A stretch of DNA of 64,000 nt, taken from positions 89,554 to 153,553 of the forward strand of contig NAOQ01000076.1 of assembly GCA_002751075.1 (NCBI GenBank). Reading direction: 5' to 3'. The translations under genes and the position numbers were made by a program. The notes beneath the pieces were generated by a model that did not search any database, was not told where the DNA came from, and saw nothing but the letters and a program-made list of their open reading frames with translations. Shown here one piece after another: positions 39,101 through 49,726 of this stretch. Every line of letters begins with the position of its first letter. Position 1 is the first letter of the stretch. Source of the DNA: Ichthyophonus hoferi (Eukaryota; Opisthokonta; Ichthyosporea; Ichthyophonida; Ichthyophonidae).

Positions 39101-39632
39101 TGTTTTCTTGCTTATATATGTATGATATAATATGATACTATGATGGTATAATAGAAACTAAAGTGTTAGTATAATTGTACGGTGGTATAGTAGTACAATA
39201 GTATAATTGTATTATAATAGCATTATAACATAATATTATATCAGTATAATGATACAGTAATATAGGATAATTGTATAATATTATAGCTGTTTATGAATAT
39301 GATAGTAGAGTATTAATATAATATAATATAATATAATGTAATAGTATAACAGTACGATATTTTACCTATTTCTACTAATATCAATCCTCAGCATTATATA
39401 TATATACAACAACAACTACATACCCATGCTGTGAACAGAACTGTCGGGCACAAAAAACTCCAATTGGTCTAGTAAAACCATCTCTGTTTTTGATTGTTGC
39501 AATGACAGCAGAGATGGCACTCTTTGGCTCAAGGGTGTGCGTAAACCAACGGCGAGAGAACCCTACCACTGTAGGTGAGAATACCCTACGTACTAATATT
39601 GACAAGTTCATCATTTCTTTTTTCAAACGCAA
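31577..39632 (-). CDS. Eight-finger RanBP2-type zinc-finger protein with a mitochondrial-like N-terminus
   Basis: Ten exons join in phase: 39632-39424, 38907-38821, 37789-37657, 37215-37138, 36338-36205, 35222-35147, 34113-33983, 33757-33685, 32793-32669, 31685-31577 (about 348 residues). The N-terminus (MMNLSILVRRVFSPTVVGFSRRWF) is rich in Arg and hydrophobics and free of acids, like a mitochondrial presequence. From about residue 100 there are eight W-x-C-x2-C ... N ... C-x2-C fingers: TWLCPMCNVTN, SWNCNNCNQVN, GWVCPQCSHDNF, DWICPGCEAHNY, DWNCVGCHYVNF, DWICGRCQAHNY, DWICPKCSYTN, DWICPKCNLVNF. RanBP2 fingers bind single-stranded RNA or ubiquitin. The Asn plus Trp/Arg pattern here suits RNA binding. 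Four two-finger units, each with the second finger split by an intron, imply tandem duplication. The role is inferred: organellar or other RNA metabolism. Confidence 0.85.
32345..32600. repeat. Degenerate TATAR/TATAATA pentamer satellite between exons
   Basis: Units such as tatag, tataa and tatga repeat for about 250 bases in the last intron of the zinc-finger gene. Related tracts lie at about 35570-35770, 36560-36735, 39120-39345, 39735-39770 and 40735-40770. They appear to be one family of decayed pentamers concentrated around this gene. Confidence 0.75.
36085..36150. repeat. (TATG)n microsatellite
   Basis: About eleven TATG units, partly perfect, lie in the intron just downstream of the exon at 36338-36205. 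They give open reading frames of Ile/His/Thr/Tyr repeats that are not coding. Confidence 0.9.
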
Positions 39633-39937
39633 CCGATCTTAGCTGCAATTTTATAACCATATAAAAATGTATAACTAAATTGGTGATATTGAGCATGAAG
39701 CTGTAGGATTAATAATAGTATATTATGTAGTCAATAATATAATATAATATAATATAATCTAATATAATATAATACAATAAACAATCAATAAAAATACAAA
39801 CATAACATTGCAATGGTGTGATCGCTTATAGGTTCATCGAGGTGGCTCATAGAAGGTGTCATATGACTGGTCCTTGGTCATTACTACAATTGCAATTGGT
39901 TTATTTTGCAGGAGGTTTTGATGGCTTCCGCTTCGAT

Positions 39938-40085
39938 TGAGATTAGTCGCTGATGAATGGGTAAGATTAAGGTTGATCCTTTCTTTCCTGCTTTACAGGC
40001 AAGATTGTGATTAATCGTTGATCCATGGGTAAGATTATGATTACTCGTCGATCGATCGGTAAAATTAGGATTAGTCACGTATACT
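39938..40085. repeat. Imperfect minisatellite, GATTARTCGNTGAT-type unit
   Basis: Related units of about 28 bases begin near 39941, 40012 and 40039, and a partial unit near 40070. The shared core is gatta-tcg-tgat followed by gggtaagatta. The first two are separated by a non-repeat segment. Confidence 0.6.
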
Positions 40086-40199
40086 GTAAATACTTTATAA
40101 CTGCTGTGCTGTAAAGAACATCTTATTACACATAGCCTTAGTAATTATTAGCTATTATATTCACTGCAAAGGGTACGTTGTGCTGATTTCAGCCTAAAC

Positions 40200-40302
40200 C
40201 GCGTTGATCACTGTTGCAACTCACCATTTTTCTATAGATTTATTTGCTGCAATAATATATATACCATTAAAAAGTTATTCATTTACACTCGTTACAATGA
40301 CA
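40200..40302. repeat. Interspersed repeat family C, copy 2
   Basis: It aligns with 12520-12625. The core block tatttgctgcaataatata is identical and the flanking blocks are diverged. The 62-codon open frame starting at 40204 overlaps it and is probably not a gene. Confidence 0.6.
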
Positions 40303-41098
40303 AAAACTATTTCAGTAGCCGCCCAACACGAAAAACAGGAACTAAAATTCAAAAAAACTTCGCTCACAATGTACCCCGAGGAGAATAGGTAGCCCAGCTT
40401 CTACTAGAGTGGAAGCGATCTCAACATAGCTACATATTTACAGTTTAAATAGTATTTATTCTATTACCATGCTATATTATTATGTTTACCCGATATATCT
40501 AAATATCTAAACATCATGCATATGCGTATATACATTCATATACCCCACTTTATTTATTTTTAATTTTTACAAAATGAAGTTAAATAACTTTATTGCACAC
40601 TATGCAGTATCCAACTGTTGAAATACACCCGTACATCCATACATACAGATATATCTATATAATCACGATGCATAGTTGAATTGACTAATGAAAGATAATA
40701 AAAAAGCCGTGCTCACCCTAGAATGTTAGCATTTACATTATATTATATTACATTATATTATATTATATTAGTTAGGTATCTAGTTGTCGGATCAATGACA
40801 TACCTTTGGAAAATATACCTCTACAACACATAGGGTGTGAAACCAGTAGGAACAGCAAACGAACAACCAAGTCAAGAATTTTAATTAATATTGAGCACTA
40901 TTTGCATCTATTTAAATATGAAGTCAGGTGTTCGATTCGTCTAAATAGTTTGTGACATTGGAATCACAGACGAAATACTAAAAATAGGTTTGCAGTCGAA
41001 TTTCATTGTTTACCGAAGTCTGATCATTCTCATTCCCATGCTAATTCTATTTGATAACAAACATCATCCATCACTAAAATGATTCTGGTATGACATTA

Positions 41099-44000
41099 TT
41101 ATGAGTTATATGGGCGTGGCAACAGACCTGGTCTATCCATAGGATTAGTAATCATATTGTGGGGCAATCTCAGGATTGGTGGTTGCATGTAGCCCCCTCC
41201 CATATCTGGGGTGGGCATAATCCCCATAGGCCCTATAGGCCCCCTATTAGCCATCCCATCCCCCCGACTGTCTCCTAACAGGCAGGGCTTCGATCTTATA
41301 TGTGGAGAAGGTAGCATGGTTACCATATGAGGATCCTGTCCTATGCGAAATGGATTGACTAATGAGGGGGCTTGACAGGGGGCATTACCTAGCAGGCCCT
41401 GACCCGTATTAAGGCTGACCTGTTGCCTATCCTGTATAAGGAAGATATATATATGGTTAGATAGGTGATGAGATTGGTTGGGGTTCATACGTGTCTTGAC
41501 ATACTAGGAAATGTAATTATCCTAATTTAGGGATGAGTTGGCATATGTCATAAATCTGGCATAAGGGGGTGTATAGGGTATGTTGATCGCCCCATGTGAT
41601 TGGTCATTGCCAGAAAGGTGTATCCTAATATCTTAAACTGCACTACCAAATCTATACAATAAATATCGTCAAATCATTACTCCAATAGTACCCATGGGTT
41701 ATTCTTGAAAACTACATTTCAACTCGTTAGCGACTGGCATCAGTATATGTGTACAGATAGATTATACAGAATAATTGGACTATAATAAGGAATTGGTTGT
41801 TGGTTTCTATCGAACGTATCGCAATAGACAGTAGAATGAACCAAGAAGTTTTGGGTAAGACACTTGACATAAAATATATTATGCGTAAACATAAAATTTA
41901 AAAGCATAACCACCAATTAGCAAGAACTACGTGAGTTATAATAGAGTATATATAAATATATATACCTATAAGGCCAACAATTTCAAATGAAAAACCATAT
42001 CCAATCATGTGTCATGACCATCCATAATTCCACCATTCCATTCACTATAAAGCCTTATCACTCCGATATCAGAAGAGCCTCTATCTCATATACAAACATA
42101 TATACATCACTACCCTACACATCGCTAAACCCTACCTGCTGTACAGCCATATCTTCCCTCTCCAATGCCCGTATCTTTGCCCGGCATTCAGCCAATGGAT
42201 GTGTGTAAGTTTGTACATCTGCCTGTACAATCACCTTTGTCTGTTCCAACTCCTTTTCTAAAATAAATTGCATCTCGGGGTTGGTAACCAATCTATCCTT
42301 GATTGATTTACTCTTTTCTTCAATAGTTTTATCTGCCGCTACCTTGGCCTGGTTCATCTGTTTGGTCAATTGGGCCTCTCTTGCCTTCAAGGTACTTAGT
42401 CGTAGTTGAAGCTCAGCTGGAGATTTAGGAGGGGTATACTGGGTAACCACCTGTAGGTGGATATGTCAACAAAGTTATTATAGTTGTCATAGTTGTATGA
42501 CTCAAGCCTATCAAATAGGATTGGTTTAATGACATAGGTGTGTGGGAGGGATGGCGGAAGGATACATTACGTACTAAAATTAAGCAGAGGTAATGTCAAA
42601 TGAACAGGATGGTAAGTGTCTGATTGGTCAAAATAGTTACATGGCGTCAATTAAATATCGCAGCATGCAAGAGCAAGCGTGACTACGTACGTCACACCTA
42701 CCAATAGTTGTAGAGGCCTGTTTACAGAAAAAATAAAACAGAGATTTCATGATATTGTATATAACCTCATGATGTTTAGCCGTTTCCTACTCCATTCCAT
42801 ATCAAGTAACTAGTACATATCATTACATACCTACCTTAAAGTCCACCCATCGTTTTCTACCAAAATCAGCTACCTCTTAACAACATATCCAATTATCTTG
42901 ATCCCTTCTCCCATCAACCAATAACCCCCATTTAAATCATTTCTCACTCCTTCTGCTTCACGACTATTGGACGGTTGTCATAGAAACATCGATAGCAACC
43001 ATAATCTATAGCGACATATGTACAAAATACCACACATATAGATATCTATATATATAATATATATGACCGGGATAGAGGCTTACCATTGGTGCCATAGGCT
43101 TAGGCAGAAGACCAGATCGCGAATTGAGCACTGAAGCCTGTTGATTGGCCATGGGCTGGTGGACCAATAAGAATACCAATGAGGTAGCTATACCTGACAT
43201 AGGACCTTATCCTATCTATAGCTAGTGCCATGTATGGCTACAGATACATATACACTACATATATATACGCCTTCATATAGGCACATAACCTGATATTCTG
43301 CCCTATGTTATCATATTTATCCTTATCCTTTACACTCACTAATCTCTTTACCTTTAAACACGTAGATAGAAAAACGCCAATAAAATTGGTAAAATAAAAT
43401 CTGTTGTAATAAAGGGCATATGTGAATTGTTTTTTGTAAGCCTATATGCCAGTATATATATATATGATAGTATGTATGATAAGTATGTATTCTAATGTAT
43501 CTGAATATACACATAGATAGGTGTATAGATGAAGGAAGATGATCATGGATTAAGTGAATGTGCACTGTTTGAGTGGATAAAAGATTATGAGTGATGGATA
43601 TTTATATCGGATGATTATCCAATCATATATGAGATACCCGACTTACATTGGTCAATAAGCCTCGATTAAGGGAAATCCTTTCCCTTGACGAATCATAATT
43701 ATTCATATGTATGGGAGAGGCTAAACCAGTAATACCTGTGGTTATCTTGGAGTCAGCCAACGGCATGATAGATAGTGAGGCGTGTAAATGATAATGCAGA
43801 ATAGTGATAAGAGCTTTTACCCCTTAGGTATACCCCATATGATTAATAACCAATCATATAATGTAATAAAAATATCAGGTAGGGATAGTACAGTTCAATC
43901 ATTTACCTTTTACTAATAGATAACTATATGTATATATAAGGTAGGCATAGGGTTAGATAAATATACACAGAGATATATACATACATATATGCATGCAGAT

Positions 44001-44889
44001 ATACATATACATATACATACACACATAGATATATTAACAATAGAAGAGACCATGTTTCTCTCAAAAAATAATAAAAAAATAAAAATACCAAAATAAAAAA
44101 ATAAAGATTTACCTACCTCTTCCTCCCCCAGGTGGTGGTAGTAGCCCTTGATTGGCTGCACAATTAACTCTATCACCTCTATTTAAGAGCATGGGCATGG
44201 AAGACTGTTGGGGATGTGAGGTCCTCATACCCCTTCTATGAGGGTCGACAAGTAATGCAGGGCTTTGTCCCTGCAGGCCATTACCCATATATGGATGTTG
44301 GCCCAACAGAGAGGATGTGTTATTCATGGCGGGGGCGGCTCCCAGGAGACCCATTCCTCTGCCCATATTTCGGCTATCTCTGCTCATACCCTGCCTGTAC
44401 TTCTCATTGTTCTGTATAAGATATGACCATATTCAATCAGGGATGGATGGGTATGGGTGGGTATATGATGATCACAAGGATATAGTCATAAGAATACATG
44501 AGTATAGGAGTGAAGGTCTGTGATTTCCTTTGGGTAAATGCATGTTAATGTATATCTACACATGATGTACGATGTACGGTCTAAAAATAGTGAGAAGAAC
44601 GGGAGACAGCTCAAAAATGTAACGACAACAATAAAAACAAACCTTATGGGTAAGGTGTGAGTATAGGTAAAATTCAAAACATTTAGGCGTGTATGCCCTG
44701 TATTAACCTAAAGGTGATTAAAATTAAGTGAAAGACTCAATAAGACAAGTAAGACATAAGACTTGGAGCTTTAGATACCAAGGGAGTGGGGAATTGTGTT
44801 GTTGATTTAACAGTGTTAAAGGGAATGGAAAAAAAGTAAACATGAAAACGTGATAATCCTGTATAACATACATTATAGTTACTGGACAT
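41099..44889 (-). CDS. SRRM1-like paralogue lacking the PWI domain and RS tail (399 aa)
   Basis: Six exons join in phase to exactly 400 codons: 44889-44872, 44411-44117, 43813-43647, 43155-43084, 42450-42136, 41431-41099. Exon 1 is 18 bases (MSSNYN), matching the 18-base first exon (MSSGFR) of the divergent neighbour at 49727. The next exon aligns with the neighbour's exon 6, so the four exons encoding the PWI domain are absent. Exons 3, 4 and 5 match the neighbour's exons 7, 8 and 9 (ADS-ITTGITGLASP; NQQASVLNSRSGLLPKP; the TQYTPP coiled-coil block). The last exon ends with a second copy of the GLLGNAP-type segment instead of an RS domain. The acceptor of exon 3 is weak, and a start 7 bases upstream, which would change the phase, was the main alternative considered. 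Function is unknown. Confidence 0.8.
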
Positions 44890-45728
44890 TGTGTTTAGTT
44901 CACCCGAGACCCACACACCAATGTTAATAAATTTCAGAATATGAAATAAACTTTATTATATTTTACATACACATATATACATTATATATGTATATAATAA
45001 TAATATTATACTAAGTACGTAGTAGGGTGAAGCTGTACTAGGGATCATTCATTATTGCCCTGATTCGGATCAATCTACTCCGTTTTTCAATTGGGGTATA
45101 TTAATCCGATTGCCATAATGTTTAATAATTAAATAATAAAGTAGACTATCAATTAATTAATTTCATTAATAGTTAGATTAATTACTCACTATAATTTAAT
45201 CGGTTGTATGTATACTTAAATGTGTATTTTTGTATGGTGAAAATAGGTGGGTTATAATAAACGATATCTATACTTGTAATTCTGAGTACATAGGATTACA
45301 TAGGATCAGTCTCCAATGGCCTAGTAATCCTGCTGATTTTACGGTGCTAATCGAATGTCGAATGATTTAATAGTTTTTTAACGAATAATTAATAGGGGTT
45401 AGAGGGATAAAAAATATATCCCGTCAGAGAAGGTATAGTATATTGCTGTGTTTAGAGTTGGAATTATCTTTTGAAAAACATTAAAATTTACTTTTACTTT
45501 TGTCGTGTGGCAGGCAAAAGGAGTATTGAATAATTAATGTGAGACAAAATATAAGCCAGCTATCATAGGCATATACAATAAACTTGGACGTGAAATATAT
45601 GATTCTAGGGCAATGCTCTACTTTGACTATTAAGTTGAAGATGTTCGCGATTACGTCTGATTGATCTATGATTTATCACAATATGGGGAGGATGTGAAAA
45701 CACAATACTGTCATCACCACCAAATTAA

Positions 45729-46190
45729 ACTTTGTAGGCGTGTGTATCATCGTATACATATGCTAACACAACCAAAGTAATTTTGGTATTGTCAATTCAA
45801 GTCACAGCATCAGTGGTTTGGCATTGGAACTTTGTTTTAACTCTAATACCCATTGAATGGAACACAAGGGTATTTGTGATGTGGCAGAGATACCATTTTT
45901 CTATGAATGACTTGCTCACTCCACATTGTGCTATTATTTTACATTGGACGTCTAAGACTAATTCCTCTTGACTGTGAAATACTAGCATGATGTGGGGCGA
46001 GCAAGTTGAAGAATGGTACTGTGGTCACACCACAAATACCCTTGTGTTTCACTAATTGCGTATCAGAGTTAGAAAGAATTTTCAATACTATTTTGACGCT
46101 ATAACTTTAATCAACAAAGCTAACATTATTTTGGTTGTGTTAGCGTATGTATACGTACATATACGATTATACACGCGTCACACCTAAAGG
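45729..46190. mobile_element. Fold-back (palindromic) element of about 460 bases
   Basis: The left half is mirrored by the right half over almost its full length. Outer arms are gcgtgtgtatcatcgtata ... gctaacacaaccaaa and, reversed, ttttggttgtgttagc ... cgattatacacgcg. Inner arms include acacaagggtatttgtg against cacaaatacccttgtgt and gacttgctcact against gagcaagttg. The opposing 62-63-codon frames inside it are by-products of the palindrome. It is a foldback MITE, moderately aged because the arms differ at scattered sites. Confidence 0.85.
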
Positions 46191-47984
46191 GATTTTTTTG
46201 GGGGTGATGTCGGCATTGTATTTTCACATTCTTCATACATTGTGATAGAGCAGTCAGATGTTACAGCAGGCACCTTCAACAGAATAGCTAAAGTAGAGTA
46301 TTACCCTAGATTCATATATTTTACGTCTAAGTAAATTGTATGTGCCTGTGATAGCTGGTTTATAGACCAGACCTAGTCAAAGCCTCAGTACAATTAGGTC
46401 ATAGTTATATGTACTGTGTCAAACATGTAGAATATCGCATGATCAGCCAATAATCTTGCTTCCATTAATATTAATATTAATTGCTTCTCAGTCATTTCAT
46501 TGATATGTAATCACAATAATTGGTACTTTAACCCTGCAGCAGAGGAAACCAAATACTGGCCCACCAACCTTTTAACTCGGAACCACAATACTCAAAACGA
46601 CTTAACTTGACCTGAATTGTGGAGGTTTCACTTTTTATTTTGTCTATCTCCTATTCTTGATAGTCTCCCCCACCATCTCCATTGTACTCCAGATCAAACT
46701 ATATAGCAAATGTTCCTTTTCAACTTTTTGAAGAATTCCACTTCAGTTTAGATTATCCACCTCCAGTTATCATATTATATGTTATTGGAAATAAAACCAG
46801 TATTGATGTTATTCGGTTATATTTGATGGTCATCAGGTAAATAAATAGTCAAAGCCTTCCAAAACACGCTTGAATTTCAAGCTTCTGATCTGAGCTGAGT
46901 GAGGCCTTCAACCTTTTACTCAGTAGTTTGCTGTAAATATGAAGGCTATGATCTCCATCTATTTGTGAGTAAATTATAACAAGATTGTCGTCTGAAAAAG
47001 TGCTACATCAGACTCAACTCATTAGCCTTCCAATAGAGTATCTGACTGACTTACTTCAATTTCTTCAGGACAACAGCCATAATATAACAAACAATAACAA
47101 CATAAGTTGAACTCTGGAATATGACTTGTAAACTATTATATATTTTAGTATGTCTATAGGCTTTGGTATTTTTTTGGTGGGTCACTAATATAAAACTATC
47201 ACATTGGGCTTATGAATTAAATGAAGTTAATACATTGATGATTACTGTGTCACTGCTAGAGATATCGATGCCACAGTATAGAGTGCAGGGTAATGATGTA
47301 ATATCTGAAGTGACTAAAAACATGCTTCAAATACTAGGTATTGTATGGTCACTCTAACCTGACAGTTAGAAATTTAGTCATTACACTATGAGAATTACCA
47401 CATTAGACTTGCACATATCATTAATTTTCAAAGTGTCAATAAAAAATACTGTGAAGTATCAAATAGAGACTTGTTGACTCTATTGATATATACCTTGGCA
47501 TAAATTACATATAGAGATGATCAAAAAACGTTTTAGTCTTGTTTTATTAATTTTATTGATTTTCTATTAGTTAGTGTTGAAGCAGTAAAAATATAGGGTA
47601 AACTTAGTCTGTTTTTATTTTGAAGTATTACTTTGTCAATGATGCATGTCAGGTGGCAGACTATAGTGTAAACAAAACTAGAAGCCCCATTTCAACTACA
47701 CAGTGGCTAATTTTTACTGTTCTTAAAACATGTGATGTGGTGAGACTGAATTCAGATCAAACTGTGTACTTAATAGAAGATGGTATACAGGAATTAATCT
47801 CCATATGAATTGTTACTACGTAGGCTGATAGAGAATTTCTACTCTTTAATGAATATTAGATAATAAATGAATGGAATATATGTTATCTTCTGATACAAAT
47901 AAATAAAGAAAGAATGAATCATTTTAATGTATTACACATGCTCCAAGGCATAGTCATTGTTTGACCTATTGATAGGTAAGTACG
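46191..47984. other. Intergenic stretch, nothing recognised
   Basis: Short frames at 47163-47357 and 47620-47808 lack supporting context. No repeats with other parts of the window were noticed. Confidence 0.5.
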
Positions 47985-48340
47985 TGTTGGGAATAATAAA
48001 TAGAGACAAGAGCATTCCTGCGACCTATATTCATTTAGAAGGAGAGAGAATATCGAATTAAGAGTCATCTTAACATGTCTCTTTGCATACACAGAGTACA
48101 GTTGTGCTAAGACACATTTTTAATATTAAACAAATCAGCAGGACTTGCCATAAGCAGGATGCCTCAAGCAATGTGTTATCTGGATCCAAAATATATGATC
48201 TTAAATAGTTTAACATATAGTTGCAAAATCTCTACCGTTGGCTGGTTCAATTTTGATAAATCATCTTGGATTGCTGTTCATCACCAACATATTGCACTAG
48301 CTATTTTTCCAGGCTACATATGTAATAATAATTTAGCGCC
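47985..48340. repeat. Interspersed repeat family A, copy 3 (uninterrupted)
   Basis: This is the fullest copy of the family and serves as reference for the two broken copies. Blocks in order are ataaatagagacaagagc, gacctatattcattt, cacagagtacag, ggatgcctcaagcaatgtg, tatagttgca, ggttcaattttgat, cttggattgctgttcatc and ttttccaggctacat. Confidence 0.7.
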
Positions 48341-48725
48341 GGCTTAAGCGGTTATGTAATTGGATGATTAGGTTAGTAATAACTAATTTCGGTTATTCTA
48401 GCAATTTCGTAACGGGCAATAATTGGCTCTCTGTCTCGTGTTAGATCTCACATCATATCCGGACCTATCAGATTTGATTCAGCTGACCCATCAACAAAAA
48501 CACGAGACCAACCTCTTAGAGGAATGGTTATCAATATACGTTCATCATCACTGCCTTTGGGTTAATCGCTGATTTAATTTTCGATTGATCAAAATCAATG
48601 AAGATGAGCAATTACAAAGTATACCGTGGGTCACTAAAAGTTAAAAATCTCAAAAAAATATACAAGATAAAAAAATGCAATATTCTAGTTTATCCTGAGA
48701 CTATGAGTGAATTAGTGCACACAAA

Positions 48726-48956
48726 ATGTCTACCACTTTACGCCATATCTTCACTGCTGTCCCATGGGACAATTCCAAGTGCATGGCATTCTTCGAGTCC
48801 CTGGGAGAAGTACTCGCCTCGAATGAACACTACAGGAGAAGGAACGGCAACCTCCATTCGTATTTCCTAGTCAGGTGCCGGGAAGTACCAGATCAAAACT
48901 TTGGACGCTCGTTCAGACGGGCAACGGGTGTATTTGGATATGTGAATAAAGGGTAA
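48726..48956 (+). CDS. Small single-exon open frame, unknown function (76 aa)
   Basis: The frame starts MSTTLRHIFTAVPWDN, includes ESLGEVLASNEHYRRRNGN, and ends at TAA. Base composition is near 50 percent GC, in sharp contrast with the AT-rich flanks, which suggests codon constraint. The protein is basic with no transmembrane segment. I recognise no family. It lies between the two divergent SRRM1-like genes and could be a small gene, a terminal exon, or a fragment of a mobile-element gene. Confidence 0.4.
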   Translation: MSTTLRHIFTAVPWDNSKCMAFFESLGEVLASNEHYRRRNGNLHSYFLVRCREVPDQNFGRSFRRATGVFGYVNKG

Positions 48957-49379
48957 CCGATACCTCTGCCGATATAGAGCGAGTGAAAAATTACATAGAG
49001 AAGACGGAATATGGAACTGAGAGGGAACGCACTCCTATGAAGAACATAACGAATGAAGAGTAAAATGTTAGCTCTAAGACGGATATTAAATATTTATAGC
49101 TATATAGAAAAATACCTAAATTAATTAAATATACCATCTTTTAATATAGACCTCCCTTTTATTTGACCCACTTCTTTTTACCTGTGACGTCAAAGATGTG
49201 TGGAGTGGGAAATATAAAATAAAATAAAATTATGAGTACCAATAAAATATAATTTTCAAATAATATTTTGTCATTGCAATTGAGATTTTATATACATCCA
49301 TATATAGTTATGATAAAGCTAAGTAGACCAATCAAATTGGCAACATCAATAAAAGTTATGTAATAAAACTAATAGCAAT

Positions 49380-49510
49380 AGTCATATCAATAATAATAAT
49401 AATAACGAATATAACAACAATAATAACAATAATAACAACAATAACAACAATAACAACAATAACAACAATAACAACAATAACAACAATAACAATTATAATA
49501 ACAGCAATAT
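49380..49510. repeat. (AAC/AAT)n trinucleotide microsatellite
   Basis: About 40 triplets of AAT, AAC and their mixtures, about 220 bases upstream of the plus-strand SRRM1-like start codon. A further AT-rich (TTA)n tract lies at 49622-49693. Confidence 0.9.
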
Positions 49511-49726
49511 TGATATTATTTTAAATGCAACTAGAAACATATGATCATTGTCTAATCGAGTCGAGCCATTGACCCAACGAGTCACTGGGCGTGGTATTAA
49601 AAACAACATACCCCATTAGTATATTGTTATTATTGTGTTTATTATTTATTATTATTTTGTATTATTATTTATTGGTATTATTATTATTATTTACCGACTC
49701 TATAAAGGTCATATATACTAGCTATA

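Larger units (their letters stand above)
39633..41098. other. Intergenic stretch between the zinc-finger gene and the SRRM1-like paralogue
   Basis: It contains the upstream region of the zinc-finger gene, a short minisatellite (about 39940-40085), repeat C copy 2 and pentamer-satellite fragments. No gene was recognised. Confidence 0.5.

Noticed and set aside
40915-40945. tRNA-like ggtgttcgattcg segment
   Set aside because: No acceptor or anticodon stem can be formed with the flanking bases.
45783-45988. Opposing small genes
   Set aside because: Both frames are mirror images produced by the fold-back element.
49701-49708. TATAAAGG before the SRRM1-like start codon
   Set aside because: It lies only 19 bases from the ATG, too close to place a start site 25-30 bases downstream and still include the ATG.
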